A stretch of 64,000 nt of DNA, taken from Pleurodeles waltl (Eukaryota; Chordata; Amphibia; Caudata; Salamandridae). The stretch lies in contig NC_090444.1 of NCBI RefSeq assembly GCF_031143425.1, positions 1,314,973,324 through 1,315,037,323 of the forward strand, written 5' to 3'. Below, one piece after another: positions 1-12,560 of this stretch; positions within the stretch are counted from its first letter, which is position 1, and every line of letters starts with the position of its first letter. Below the pieces are notes generated by a model. The model searched no databases, was not told the DNA's origin, and was given only the letters and a program-made list of their open reading frames with translations. The translations under genes were made by a program, and so were the position numbers.

Positions 1-1069
1 GGTCTTTTTTCCCAAATAGACAAGGATAGACTACTAATATGGCAGGCGTTAGGCCTGTATACACTTTAGTTATCATTACATTGCAATTATAATACACCGG
101 GGACTCCCGTCTTGACGACGGGAATGATTCAAACGTGAATCTATGAAAGTTCCAATACTGGAATAACTCTGATTTCCATCGATTGTGTCACACCTATATC
201 TTGGGATACAACATGCATACCTGGGAGTCCTAGGTCTGACTATGCATTAGTGGTTAGTATGGTGTGGAGGAAGATGGGAGGGCAGAGCAGGTGAGGAAAG
301 CACTTGCTACTCCCTTCGTTGTGCAGAAGTGGGATGGGCAGAGGCATGTGCAGCAGCTGTCTGTAGCCCCCGCAGCACAACACAAATCTCTGGAATCTCC
401 AGTCCCAGGACTACTGGGCCTAGTATTTTCCGACCTGGTAACTGTGAACCTGGAAACGCTGAGCTTCTCTGAACAGCCTACAGCCACTCCAGGATACCCA
501 CAGCAAGGGACTTGGTCCCTGGGTGAAAGTTTTTTATAATTTGTTATGTAGTTTCCCTTGCGCAAGAGAAGATTCAAAAAGTGTTACTATGGCTATGACT
601 AAAGTAGACAATTACCAGTGGCAATCCATCCATCATTCATTGTGTTGCCTGGGTGACTTTGCCTAAGTGGAAGGGATATGTGTAGACATAGGTCCCGGAC
701 TGGCTGTGCCATAGGACTCAGGCTGCACTTTAGTGAGAAAAATAACAGGACTGAAACAGGTTTGAAGATGCTTGTTTTTAGAGTGCATTAGATATTTGGG
801 TTGGGCTGTCCTATTGGAGTGGGAGCAAGACTTTCATAAGGTTGATCCCTGCCTGTAAAAGTTACACAGCTAAACATATTAAAATATATTACAAAACGTG
901 TGTAGAAATTGTGCCCTTCGTTATTCCTAAATCATTGCTGTTTATCCGCTTGCACCAACTTACAATATTGTCTCTGCTTATGAAGGTAACTCACTCTTAA
1001 TACTGTTTTTCACTTTTTAATTCTGCTGTTTTAGAAAGGGATTAGAAACGAAAAATATGTGCATACTAC
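1..1069. other. Intronic sequence at window edge
   Basis: This is the 3' side of the actin-like exon ending at 1070. No actin C-terminal exon is recognised on the minus strand. Both strands are open at about 254-577, but the translations resemble nothing I know and show no splice or domain support. Confidence 0.4.
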
Positions 1070-1203
1070 CTGAGAGAACAATATTTTCTGCAAAGGTCTT
1101 CCTTAAGTCTACATCAGAACGAAGAAGGGAGCGAACCAGGCTCTCGTGAACACCATAAGTATGTTTCCCAGTTAGTTGTGGCTTGAAGAAAACTTCAGCT
1201 GTT
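1070..1203 (-). CDS. Actin-related protein, exon (residues ~257-301)
   Basis: Acceptor TTTTGTAG precedes 1203 and donor GTAGTA follows 1070. The first base completes the Arg codon split at the previous exon. The exon reads TAEVFFKPQLTGKHTYGVHE, then VRSLLRSDVDLRKTFAENIVLSG, matching actin [20 protein letters not shown] and [22 protein letters not shown]. It exits in phase 1 inside the Gly codon of VLSG. The remaining actin C terminus (TTMYPG to KCF in conventional actin) is not recognisable between 1 and 1069, so the last exon(s) are probably to the left of the window. Confidence 0.85.
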
Positions 1204-2476
1204 CTACAAAACAAAAACTCAAAAGATTGAGGAAGTTATATTTGTCAGACTTTCAAAATAAATAAAAAGACATTTCTCAGAAAGCAAATTGCTCTGTGTG
1301 CACTGCAATAAAAAATAGCAACCCAGTGGCCTCCAGACTTCTACAAGGAGCCAGTAGAAAGGGACTGACTTTTCATAAATACTGTTGCACTAGAAGGACC
1401 TGCAGCCCACCCACCACCTGAATACTTGAATGGCTAATGCCCCACATTTTCCTCGTACCTTCAGGATTTGCCTTCTCTATGTATACCTATTCAAGCATGG
1501 GGCAATATTCCCAAATACAGACAGATTCTTCTTGGCTCGGATATCCACCTGTTTTTAACCAAAAATCTGCGGGGAGTAACCATCCTTCAAAGCAATGGTA
1601 ATCTAGTAAGAAGCCCTTTGTCATTAGAAAATGGCTGAATAGGCTTATCCATGGCCAGCTCTGGCTCTAGCCCATTTGCACGTTAGCCTTCAATTTTCTA
1701 AAATGATACATTCTTATAAACCCTCACAACTCCCTAGTCGAATGAGGTGGGACACAAGATTATTTTTTAGCTGTGCACTGAATTTTTTTTCATCTGCACC
1801 TACCTCTTGAATAGCATAAACATTTTTTGTAATTCTGTTACTATCTCACCACCCTGCAGAAGCCAGCTTTTACAAAGTGTGCTTTCACATTACTTGTTTT
1901 TTCACACTTAATCTGGGTTCTGTCCAAGGCCAGAACTTAATCAATACAGTCCCCGTCACCTGATCCTCATCATGCTTATCAAATAGTCCAAAATACCGAC
2001 AGGCCCTTACTAGGACTGAACATATCCCAGCTAGAGTCCCACCATACCTGTGCACTTAGGGCTGAAGCCAGAGCTCAGAGGCATGCCTCTGACAAGGCTG
2101 ACTAGGTTTTTTGCATACCGGCTCACAGTTCCTTTGTTTCTGATATGGGTTATTAACCTAACGAGTTCATACACAGAACACCGACTGAGACAGTAGAGCT
2201 GTTCCATTTGCGCCGCCCAACAGATACACTGCTCGTTTCTGTGGTTCATGTGATTCAGATAAGCGACCCCTGTCATGGGTGTCATCAGCAGCCTGCTTCT
2301 TTTCCTATCATTGACTTACACTACACAGTGATGCAGAATTTGCAATATCAAAAACCTTGTACCTACAGCAACTCATTTATATTTGAAAAGAAAATTAGTA
2401 AAGTGGTGTTAGACACCACCAAACCAGGTTCAGATGGCAAAGCATTTTATTGGGAAAAAGAATGTTCAGTAGTTAC

Positions 2477-2646
2477 CTGAAGCGCTCATCACCTAGAATG
2501 ATGGTTTGTCCATCTGGCAAAGTGTAAGGCACATCAGAAAATGGTTCGACGTCTGCATTTATGGCTACATAACAGCATTTCTCCTTCATTTGCTGGACAA
2601 TTTCTCGTTTGGCACTTGCTTGTAAGGCACCTTTCTTCTCCAGTAG
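2477..2646 (-). CDS. Actin-related protein, exon (residues ~192-256)
   Basis: Acceptor TTGATTATAG precedes 2646 and donor GTAACT follows 2477. Phase enters at 0 and leaves at 2. The translation LLEKKGALQASAKREIVQQM, then KEKCCYVAIN, then YTLPDGQTIILGDERF, matches actin [30 protein letters not shown] and SYELPDGQVITIGNERF. The Lys-Glu pair equivalent to actin 213-214, which contacts the adenine base, is kept. The loop between CYVAIN and YTLPDG is shorter than in conventional actin (the EMATAASSSSLEKS segment is reduced). That shortening is typical of actin-related proteins. Spacing to the next exon is 1.27 kb. Confidence 0.87.
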
Positions 2647-5600
2647 CTATAATCAATAAAGACAAAAGCTGAAATGAGAATGTGGTTGCCCCACTCTGCC
2701 CCTCCCAGTCCTGCCTCAAGGATGCAGAGTCTGGTTGGCTGTAGGGAGTCATGTCAAACTACTATGCAGGTTACATTATTATCATGAAGTAGCCACTTCT
2801 CCCAATGGTAGGTGTTTCACAATGTTTTGCACAGGTGGATTGAGGCAAAATAATATAGAAACAGATATAATTGATACAGGTCAGAGGGGATCAGATGTAG
2901 ATATCCAATTTTCATATAATGCTTAAAACTGGATGCAGGAAGTCCATTCTTCTGTGTGGTTCCCAGACATTTTGCTGCTTTGAAACTAGACACGGGTGTT
3001 GTAGGATTCTTTGTGTTGGGAGATTGCTGACTAGACCCAGTGCATGCGTTCTACCTTTAAAATCAAGACAAAAGCACACCTTAAGTAACTTGTCATCAGA
3101 ATACTCCAGTGTAATTGTGAAAATATATACCACATCTCTGTATAACCCGCTTCCATGACTTAACAGGATACAGGGAATCCCTAAAAGTTAATATTATGAG
3201 AAATACGTATTTTTATATAAATAAATTTACATACAACTGTGTTAAAATGACTACCTCAAGCTGTGTCATCATGCTGTCTTTTGTGTAAGACAAATATAGT
3301 TTCTATTTAACTGCAACGAACTGAAGACATAAGAACCTCAATAACTTCCTCCGATTCCCTGAACTGGAATGCATACTGGAATATTAATGGCTCATGCAAT
3401 TGTGCATTAACATTTGTACACATAAAAAATATCCCTTCCGATTCGGTCCTGTTCTGTTACAGGAACTCTGGCTAAACATATAACTTCAGTCTCTAAAGAT
3501 CAAACAAATGTTCAAAAATAGTTCAAAGGTAATTTTCAAATTGTGCATAACTTCAAGGTACTCTTCTGAGAGGCAAAACATGAATCTTCCAATCCTTAGG
3601 GAACTAGAGGCCCTGATACCTGAAAACCAACATCCATGTAGTTAGGTCTGGCATCACAAATTGCCTATAAAGGACTCCAGGCACCCCAAGGAAAGTTATA
3701 CCTGAAGATCCAAGTCGGGCTCCATCCCTCTCGATGTATGACAGCACCTTTTGCTGCTTCGTAAAGACACCTCAGTTCTGCAAGAGGCAGACTGGGAAAA
3801 AACAGGCAGACATCTTCTACTTTTTCCTGGTCTAGTTGTATTCTGATGAACATGTCACATGTGATGGGAATCCATTTCTATGATGTGCAGAAACTTGTGA
3901 CTGGTGATACCTCCTTATCCAGTCATAACAGAATTCATACAGCCCACCCTGTTATAATTTTACTCTGACTCTTACCTTTCTGCAAGTGACTCCCAGAAGC
4001 CCCTACTCTGGGCCCATCCAAAATGGCAGACTCATTGTGCCCATGAACAGTGCTTTGAATTCCCACGAAGAGATTGTCCTAGGGAAATGAGGGGACTAAC
4101 TTGAAAACCACCCTCGCTGGTTTTAAAACCAAGCTTCAACCAGGTGGTAACTAAGGCAGTTTGAGAGTGAGGCATCTTCAAATGTTCCCTGATATTACAT
4201 CACTGTTGATGGGAGTGCTTAAACTTGTCTCCCACTACTGACTGAGACCAGCTTATCTAAAAGGCTTCCTTAGCTACCTCAAAGATTTAGGAATGGGCAG
4301 GACAAAAATATGAAGTATTTGGGAACGTGGCTGCAGCAGGAGATAGAGAGGTCCGCCTCTCCATTCGATATGTGACTTAAGTCTCCCTAAAAGAATACCA
4401 GGAAGCAATTCAGTGTATCAGCCTGGAATGAAATTGACTTTGCCCCTGACCTTCCGGTGACTGTGAGGCAGGACAGTTTACTGGCAGGTGTTTTTTTGCG
4501 TTTTTGAGATGTGGCCGGTGTGCCCCTTTGGTTAGGAACTTTCATTACACCATAGTTCTTATGGACATTTTTTAACTGAAAAAAAGTAAAAATTCATATC
4601 TACCCTAATCTACTTTTGATCTTAATTTTGCTTTAATCTTTATACTAAACTGATTTGTTTCTTGATTTTAATATCGTTTGGTTTTATTTAAATACTTAGC
4701 ATACATTTCAGTGGCCCACTGATTAGTTTTTGGACCTTGCAAGGAGCTAGATTAATAGTTTGGCTGGACCCTTCTTCCAAATTAATAATCCAGAATCTCA
4801 CACTGAGGATTTCTCAGTTTCTAAACCTACCAGTTATTACAGACAAGCAACGTGGAAAACGAGGAGACACCACATTATTTGGTCAAATAGACGGTCTGAA
4901 TCTAGACCAGGGCATATCCTAAGGTAAACTGATCATAGTCCAGTGTGTGGAGTCAGAGTGCAAAGGCCACAAAGCGCTGCTAAATAGGACTGGCTCCCAT
5001 GACCTTTTCTGTTTATTTATGATTTAGTTATTAAAAACGATTAAGGGAACCATTTTCTTTCCCATATATTTCTACCCAGTATGCCCATTGTTTGCCTGTA
5101 TTTGCCACTCAAAACTTTAAAAATTTCCTGACTGAATCACATAAAGCAGTGGTAGATGTACTGAGTTTATGTGGGTCATCATTATTTCTCTGTATTAGGG
5201 AGAAGGACCCCTTTCATATAAAGTTCTGCTCCTATGAGAACCCCAGATCCGAATGCTGACATTCTGTGACTGAAGCATGAGTGTGTAGCACATGAATGGT
5301 AGAAGGACTCTCTGTGTGGTAAAGGTCTAACTACTGGGACTACTAGGATACATTTTAGATGTCTCCTGGTTTAACATGACATGGGATGGAGGGTTGATAC
5401 AGCTTCACCACACAGTGGAAGTGTATCAACTACATTCCTGTGGCTGGAGGGTGGAGAGCCTAGATTTTGGAGTGAGAAAAAAGGAAACAGGGCTCCCCTT
5501 TGAAATGTAATTAGAACCTTGTTAGTAAAAGAATGCTGATTAGTTCGTCATAAGTACTTCCATTTGGTAGATTGTAGGGCTGTGGGGCTGGACTGTAGTT

Positions 5601-6189
5601 TCAGTTTTTCAAGGTAAGGACGTTTTTACAAAGGCAATGTCTGTCCTTCTGTACGTTCCTGATTACAGCTTCATGCAAGCTGATGGTGGCAGGGGCAAAT
5701 ATCTCACACTTCACCGTGCCCTTGTTTTGAATACTCCTGTATACCAACATAATTTCTACCTGCTGTAAGAGCCATTACTTTGCACAAGGACTGTGTCTGA
5801 GGAAAAAAACAGAAAATTACATTTGAAAGAGAACTGACCCAAACTGGTTCTTAAACCTTTGGCAGTGGGGACATTCTGCCTGGAAAATGTGTATAAAACT
5901 AGGATCCCAGACACCCGACTTTGCTGCAGTTCCATGTTCTTTATGACAAATGAAGAGAGTGTTCCTAAGAGTACTTACAGGAGTGCTGCACGATCAGGGC
6001 TGGTGTCTGGATGACAGCCAGTCTCCCAGAGGAGAGAGGGTATCACATCAATTGGGCAATTCCCGCTGGAGGATCTGAGGGTCTGCCTAGAGCCTAAGTA
6101 CATTTGTGCTTTCTGAGAGAGTGAAGGAGTGTATCTGATCCTGCAGGAGGACGAGGTAGTCTATAAAAAGAAGCCCAGAGTGTTCCTGA
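2647..6189. other. Intronic, non-coding, no recognisable element
   Basis: This is the larger part of the 7.7-kb intron between actin-like exons. Only short shadow reading frames occur. I see no TIRs, LTRs or RNA genes that I can defend. Moderately AT-rich unique-looking sequence. Confidence 0.4.
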
Positions 6190-7960
6190 CTTGCTAAAGA
6201 AAAATGTGAAGTTTGAATGAACACAAGAATGTGAAGATGCTTTTAGACAAATCAAAGGTTATATAGTTATTGATGTGAATTTGAAACCTTTTAATATGAA
6301 TGATAGATCAATTTTGGTGACTGATGCCAGCTTGTATGGCTTAGGAGCAGTTTTAATACAGGAGGAAAATGGGGAAAAAAAGAGTATTAGCTTTTGCTTC
6401 TCGTACTGTCAAGGGTGCTGAAAAACATACATTGCCATTGAAAAGGAAGCCTTAGCATGGTGGTGGGCATTTGAACATTTCAAGAATTACATGTGGGGTA
6501 GCTCCTTTGAATTAAGGACTGGTCATAAACCTTTGGTGGAACTGTTTTCTGCTACAAGGTGCTGGTAGAGCTACACCAAGATTAGCTAAGTGACTTTATT
6601 ACTTGCAAGAATTTTCCTTTGTTGTTAAATAGATCCCGGGACACATGAATGTTAATGCTGACTGTTTGTCGCGTTTGCCCTTGGAGACTGATGAGTATAA
6701 TGTTCAACTTGAAGTGGATGAAAGAAATGACATATTTGTAGAATTAGTATCTGAATGTTGTAAAGAAGCCATTGCGAAGAATGACTGGATGTCAGAGACT
6801 GGATTGGATGAAGAGATGTTGAAAAATCAAGAAATGTTTGTTTGAAGGTTGGCCAAGGGAAAAATCTAGGGCTTAGTTGTTGGATGGATACAAAGGTATT
6901 TGGAGTGAGTCAATGCGTAATAATGACAAATTGTATTGAGGTCACAAATTGGTTGTTCCTGAGACACTGAGGAAGTGATTGGTTGAGTTGTTATAAACTA
7001 GGGAACATTTCTGGTTGCCGGGCATGGACTGAATGACTGAGGGACACCTGAGAGATTGCTTACCTTGTAAATGGAGTGATAAGTCTCTCAAATCCCAGGA
7101 AACACCAATTACGTACATAGAATTTCCAAAGGGACCATCACAGAAATTACGTTTGGATATTTGTGGCCCATTTTCAGTGAAGGGATGTTCGGGAAAGTAT
7201 GCTTTAGTATTGATTAATTACTTTTCCATGTGGCCAGAGGTCAAATTTGCGCATTGCGATACTGATACTGTAATGGAATTTCTGGTTGAAGTGTTTATGC
7301 GTGAAGGGTGGCCAAAGGAAATAATAACTGATAATGGTCTGCAACTTGTGTCTGTTCAAATGGAGGAATTTTTAAGAAGTAATGGAGTTAAGCATCAACA
7401 CACAGCTTCATGTCATCCAAGGGAATACGGCTGGGTTGAGAGATTCAATCGAGTGTTAGCGGAAAGTGTGCACTTGATTGTGTTTAGTGATCTGCATTGG
7501 AGGAATGAAAATTCAAAAGATGTTGTGGGATTATAGAACCACACCCCATTCAGCTACAGGTGTTAAACCTGTTTATTTATTAAAAGGAAGAAACCCCCAT
7601 TCCAAAGTGTATCCTGGATGGCCGTTTGGTAACAGAGATTGGTGATGATCTAAATCAAATGAAAGACAGGGTGGTGAGATACCAGTGAAGTTATCAATTA
7701 AGACATGAAAGGGGAATTAATTCCAAAATGTGTTCAGTTGAAGAGGGTGGTTGGGTTTGATAGAAGAAATTAAGCATGGGTGGGAAAGGTGATACTTTGT
7801 GGTCAATCCTATGCAGAGTATTTAAAGTTAAGGGAAATACCGTGGTATGGGAAGGTGGAGACTTTTGGAATGTAAGGAAATTGACGAAATGTCATCCCAC
7901 AGAAATGATGGATGCTGTCATGGCATGGATCAATATAATTCCATGTGAGGCAATGTAATT
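6190..7960 (+). pseudogene. Decayed Ty3/Gypsy pol (RNase H and integrase)
   Basis: Read across several frames, 6190-6640 gives an RNase H start with a LVTDASLYGLGAVLIQ motif and an end with NVNADCLSRLP at about 6646. The stretch 6840-7080 keeps part of the integrase zinc-binding region (HFWLPGMD, then RDCLPC). From 7033 to 7536 a 167-codon open segment carries the integrase core: LDICGPF (first Asp), IITDNG (second Asp) and WVERFNR (Glu), the D,D35E arrangement of retroviral and Gypsy integrases. 7776-7958 encodes the C-terminal integrase segment with KVKGNTVVWEGGDFWNVRKL. Stops and frameshifts separate these blocks, and no gag, protease or finger-palm RT is visible upstream, so it is a 5'-truncated dead copy. 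It is unrelated in sequence to the young chromovirus at 32951-38895. Confidence 0.85.
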
Positions 7961-8096
7961 TATTCTAAGTGAATACATTATTTGTAACAATTTAATGTAG
8001 GCCAGATACTGTACCTTTAGCTATATTTGTAGGTGTTGCTATTTATGTTTATTTTTTTGTTGGTTATTTTTGATTTTCTTTTTAGGAAAGGAGATA

Positions 8097-8271
8097 TGTT
8101 GTATTTAGATATAAGCCATGGGATGTGGAATGGTGGGATAGAATGGAAGGGTGGTGTGGATTCTTGGGGGTGTCAGTAGCTGCTGGAAAGGAGATCTGGA
8201 TGATGTACTTATGATCTTCAGAAATAAAGATATATATACTTACCATATCTGAGAAGACATAGCCTTAACAC
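8097..8271 (+). repeat. Possible 3' LTR of the decayed Gypsy copy
   Basis: A purine tract (AGGAAAGGAGATA) at 8084-8096 is followed by TGTTGTATTTAG. The segment carries an AATAAAG signal near 8224 and could end with CA at about 8271, the usual TG...CA form. No upstream LTR partner or target duplication was found. The envelope-like relic just downstream would then be outside this element. Low confidence. Confidence 0.3.
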
Positions 8272-8279
8272 TATTTAGC

Positions 8280-8795
8280 TTTCGTTTTTTTAAAGGTATA
8301 CCATGTAAAAGACATAGATGGGAAAATTGTAAAGGTTTCTGGCAAAATTAAGGGTACTACTTCACACATTATGGGACATATTTAGAGCTATGGTGCCTTC
8401 TGTAAGTGTAGTTCTAAATGATTTGTAGATCAGAAAACTGCATGTTTTGGAAGATTTTTTGGCTACTATCACAGTTAGCGCATTCATTGCAGTAAATACA
8501 GAAGCTATAGCAATGTAAACTATGATATTAGAGAACAGCCATGCTTTAGGTATCTTGTTAGGGAAGGAAGGAGTCTGTTGCACGCTTCTTGCTCAGCAAT
8601 CCTGTACTTATGCGCCAGAGGTAAGTATCCAGATTAACACGTTTATAACTAACATGACAGATATTTCTCATGAGGTATTTTTTGCTGTTACAATTTGTGT
8701 AACTTTGAAGGATGCAGATAGAATCTTATATTATTTGCTTTGTGGCACAAGAACATTTTATTTCGAGTCAAGCTGGAGTTCTAATAATTGTTGAA
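8280..8795 (+). pseudogene. Retroviral-type envelope transmembrane-subunit relic
   Basis: In one main frame, broken by stops at about 8419 and 8518, the sequence reads like the ectodomain of a retroviral TM protein. A helical stretch (VSAFIAVNTEAIA) is followed by ENSHALGILLGKEG and then a cysteine cluster GVCCTLLAQQSC. This resembles the disulphide-bonded loop and immunosuppressive-domain region of gamma-type envelopes, where the final pair is normally CC. Here one of the two is Ser. Polar residues (NTFITNMTDIS) follow. There is no intact signal peptide, surface subunit or membrane anchor. It may belong to the Gypsy relic immediately upstream or to an older endogenous retrovirus. Assigned from pattern only. 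Confidence 0.5.
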
Positions 8796-8963
8796 TACAA
8801 TTTTTTTTTCTTCTTTCCCATGTGAATAAATATTTCCCTTTCTTTGTGAATTAATGAAAGGCATATTCAAGAGACACTTGCAGTGTGCAGACTAGTCCAT
8901 GTATTTTTTGATGTTACAGTTTGTGTAACTTTGAAGGATGCAGATAGAATCTTATATTGTGAG
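8684..8963 (+). repeat. Direct repeat pair of ~50 bp
   Basis: The 50-bp segment around 8684-8733 (TTTGTGTAACTTTGAAGGA core) recurs almost unchanged at 8911-8960, 227 bases later. It overlaps the end of the envelope-like relic, so a partial local duplication is likely. Confidence 0.6.
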
Positions 8964-10366
8964 AAACCATGAGAACACATTGAGTTTAATTGTATAATTC
9001 TGTTTTAACCTAATTAGACATTCTTTTGAGAACTCGGTGTAGCTGGGTAAAATGTTAGTGTTGTGTTTCTTTAGAGCAGATCAGATTAAAAAACAGCAGA
9101 ATATTTTTAGGGTGTTCTTTCAGAGGGAGAGGACTCGACTCTCTTTTCCTTTGTTTTTGCCTTTGAGGCTCCTTCCATAATGTTTGATTTAGTTTCATTG
9201 CCTATTAATTGATGCATAAGCATTCTGATTATAAATTGCTACTAACTTGACTTTGCCTTCTGTAATTAACATTTAGAAAACCTTCATGATTTGACACTAA
9301 AATATTCCCTGTAGCTTTTGTGCAGCCTAATTTGCTTTACCTAAAACTGAATGTATTTATTTGTTGACTAGGTGTAGGTGTGGAGGACCAAAATTCTTAG
9401 GGGATTAACACCACTTCTGGTCCATCCAGAGAAGCACTTTACAGCTCTCAAATGTTCATTAAAAAAAAGCCAGCACTAATATGACCAAAATGGGGATGGA
9501 GTTAGCCCTTTATGCCAACACAGCAAGGGAGGGACTTTGAAGAACAAGCCTAGTTGTTTGTTTAACACAATGGGTCAAACTCTGTTAATGCTAGGCCAGT
9601 GAAGATAGCAGGTTACACTGGGTAATCAGAACATTGTCGGGCAGGCCAGTTTCTTACACTGTCAATGCAGGAATTACTTCTTTTTGCCCTTTAGTTTTCA
9701 TCAAAAGCTTTAGCAGAGAGGTCATGTGTTTACTCCTGAAACTCTGTTTCCTTTAGTGTGGGGTATCTGAAAACGCCTTTTAAAATATACTTACAAAATA
9801 ACATAGGAAAGAGTGTAGGAAGTATATCGGGAGTCAATTTTCTAAGGAGATGTGGGTAGAAGGATGATATATTTTATAGAACATGCATCTGCTGGAATTC
9901 TGGTGGTTAAAGTACCGAAGATTACCTTAGGTGACTACAGCTCTAATCCTGACGGCCCCAACGAAACAAGCTGTGTGATCGTGGGTAAATGGCTTTATCT
10001 CCATATCATTTATTCCCCTAATTTGTAGGAATGCATTGAAATGAATTGCTATAAGGCACTTAAGTGCCCCTGGCTGACCTTTATCGCAGATACCACCACA
10101 GAACTTCGGCAAGGTTTCAAAAACATAAAAAGAGAACTTCAGACAACAGCAATACCTACTAACACAAAGGATACATGTATACCATTAATACCATGATTAA
10201 AACACTTCTAGGCACAGCATCTAAAAGTCATGCTTTCTTAGCCACAAGCTCCCCTCCTCCCAGTGGAGAAACTGTCTTGTTAATGTTTTTCGTCATGTTT
10301 AGATTCAATGCTGATTTTTGTCTCTAGTAACTCATAATACACGTCTGACAACAAACATTTACTAAC
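8964..10366. other. Intronic, nothing recognised
   Basis: No coding, RNA or transposon signature was found between the envelope relic and the actin-like exon at 10367. Confidence 0.4.
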
Positions 10367-10491
10367 CTTTCTGAGATAGTTAGTGAGGTCCTGCCCAGCT
10401 AAATCCACTCTTTGAACTGCATGATGAAGAGCATAACCTTCATATATAGGAAGTGTATAAGTGACTTCATCGCCTGATGAAAACACAACAC
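10367..10491 (-). CDS. Actin-related protein, nucleotide-binding loop exon (residues ~150-191)
   Basis: The exon follows the acceptor GTTTTGTAG at 10492 and ends at 10367 before the donor GTTAGT. It enters in phase 1, completing Gly150, and leaves in phase 0 after Lys191. The encoded segment runs from [20 protein letters not shown] to [11 protein letters not shown], matching actin [20 protein letters not shown] to AGRDLTDYLMK. YEGYAL and the DLAG motif are kept. Three actin residues differ: Asp154 is Ser, Gly158 is Glu and His161 is Tyr. In actin, Asp154 belongs to the second phosphate loop and His161 to the hydrolysis relay, so ATP hydrolysis is probably weak or lost (inference). The adjacent intron is 7.7 kb and contains a Gypsy relic. 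Confidence 0.88.
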
Positions 10492-10845
10492 CTACAAAAC
10501 AAAATAGTAAATATGTTTACCCAAAGTGCCTTTCTAAGAAAAGACAGATCTTACTGACAAGTTTATGTTTGTGTCTGCAGAATGAAATATAAATGTGGCA
10601 TTAAGTAAAAGACGAGCAGGTTCTGTTATTTGACTAAATTCAGGAATAAACTGATCCATTTAGACAATTTTCACAATAGAATCTAAGTATCCAATCACTA
10701 TTATTTGAAGCACTGACCTTTAGAGCTTCTCCCATTCCAGGCACCAAAATACGATACGTCAGGCATACATTCTGAGATAGGGCATACGAAAGATCCACAA
10801 TTGATCATGGTAAACATGAATTTGTCAGTCCTTTGAAAACGTGAC

Positions 10846-11001
10846 CCTAGACACCTAATTTCCTTATTTCAAGTGTAAACTGAAAACCTTTATTTTCTAA
10901 TTCATCAGGACCAGCAGATTGTGCCTAAAGACCTAACTTCTCTATTTCAAGTGTAAGCTGAGAACCTTTGTTTTCTAATTCATTGGAATCAGCAGATTGC
11001 A
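10846..11001. repeat. 78-bp tandem duplication
   Basis: Two diverged copies of a 78-bp segment lie head to tail (10846-10923 and 10924-11001). They share TATTTCAAGTGTAA, ACCTTT and TTTTCTAATTCAT blocks. About 12-14 differences by eye indicate an old duplication. Confidence 0.75.
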
Positions 11002-11289
11002 CCTAGAGATATGAATGGCTGTAACAGTGCATTAAACATTTTCCTAATTAGTTAATTTGCAACCTGGCTACAAATACACAAGCATCTTTTATTGTTCTGC
11101 TATTAGACATTATCTTGGGTATGTCTCTTCTAATGTTTATGTGTATGTATATGAATTTTCTATAGTGCAAACCTAGCCACAATGCAGCACAGGGCTGTAC
11201 ATGGACACAAACAAGCATAAAGTCAACAGGTAGTAGGAGAGGAAGCTGGATTGTGGACGGATAATGAATCTGGATTAAAGAGGAGAGCT

Positions 11290-12150
11290 GACAACTCTTT
11301 CCTACTCTGGAGCATCATTGAGGTGGTGCTGATGGATACAGGGATGAAGATCCAGGTCCTTGGAGCATAGATGGCAAAGGTCTACTGTCTTGTTTTTTTT
11401 CATTTTTACACTTCTTAGTCTGCAGTTTGATGGTGCCCAAGCTGCTGGCATGTGACAAGAACCAGCAGAGATGGCAAGTTTGTCGGCAAGATTAGCAGGG
11501 AAGCTGATCATGATGGCCTTGTAAATTATGTAGCTGGATTTGAAGATGGTGCAGGATGGCAAGGTCAGCCAATGGAGTTCCATTAGGATGAGAGTGATGT
11601 GATCATGTTTCTTCAGGCCCTGGATGAGATGTGCTTTGGTGTTAGGATGCTTTTAAAAAGTGCTGCAGTGTGATCTGGTAGACCATGGAGCACATATAAT
11701 TACCATCATCTAGATGAGAGAATACTTGCTTGAACAGCAGTTCTGAAGTCTCTGTCTTGTCTCTGTCTATAAAGCAGAGGACTCTTTCAAGTAGAGTTGA
11801 GCATCATATGCATACTTGTGGATATTGATGCTATTATCTGTGAGGAGATCACCAAGTGGCTCCATGTTAAGGTTAAAGGAAATATTATGGAACACTAGGG
11901 GACTCCACAGATGACAGGGATCTTTTGAGATCTGGTGGTGCCCATCTGAATAAATCCCATTCAAGACTCCATGGTGCTTATGAGGGTGGAATGTCAATGG
12001 TTTTGAAGGCAGCTGAGAGCTCCAGTAATGTCAGGAGGTAGGTGTCATCTTCATTTGTGGTGAAGAGGTCATGGTCTACGGTGTGTAAATTAACGGTCTG
12101 TGTGCTACTGCACGATCTGAAGTCAGACTGTAGTTGTGCAGCAGGGATCA
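11290..12150 (-). pseudogene. LINE (L2/CR1/Rex-like) reverse transcriptase relic
   Basis: On the minus strand 11997-11767 reads PLVFHNISFNLNMEPLGDLL followed by INIHKYAYDAQLYL. This matches the RT palm of L2/CR1/Jockey-type LINEs, where the motif is YADDTQLYL. The second catalytic Asp context is altered (YAYD). Then 11583-11302 reads LHWLTLPSCTIFKSSYIIYK and AIMISFPANLADKL, the C-terminal region (usually LHWLP, KALHGLAPSYL). Stops and frameshifts mean the copy is dead. It lies within the 33.7-kb intron of the actin-like gene, in the same orientation. Confidence 0.8.
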
Positions 12151-12164
12151 CTGACTTTGGGATA

Positions 12165-12560
12165 GATTAAGAGGCCGGTGGTGTGAAGACCGCCAGCCTT
12201 GCAGCTGTAGCAGACATTACAGGCAGACCTGCCAACCTTCCCCGCCAGGATCAGTGATCCCAACAGGCTGACGGCAGTGCGGGTTGCAATCAGCCAGGGC
12301 AGCGATGAAGTCAGCGCTGCCCTGCTGATTACAACCTTGTTCTCTGCCAGCCTTTACATGGTGGTATTACCGCCATGAAAAGGCTACTGGAGAACAAGTG
12401 AAGGGGGGCCACAGGTGGCCCCTGCAGTACCCCTGCCCAGCAACCTCGAAATGCACACTGTCTGCTGTTGTAATGGGGCAGCTGGGGAGGTCACATAATC
12501 ATGGCCCCGTCAGTAGTTTGGCCGACGGGTGTTTCTGTCCGCCAAACTCTTAATGAGCCC
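12165..12560. repeat. Palindrome-rich non-autonomous DNA repeat (GGCGGTC family)
   Basis: GC-rich sequence containing GACCGCCAGCC, several short inverted repeats (TGGCCCC, GGGGCCAC) and the block ATGCACACTGTCTGCT. The same block and general layout recur in the element that hosts the chromovirus (39030-39065). No coding capacity. Confidence 0.5.
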
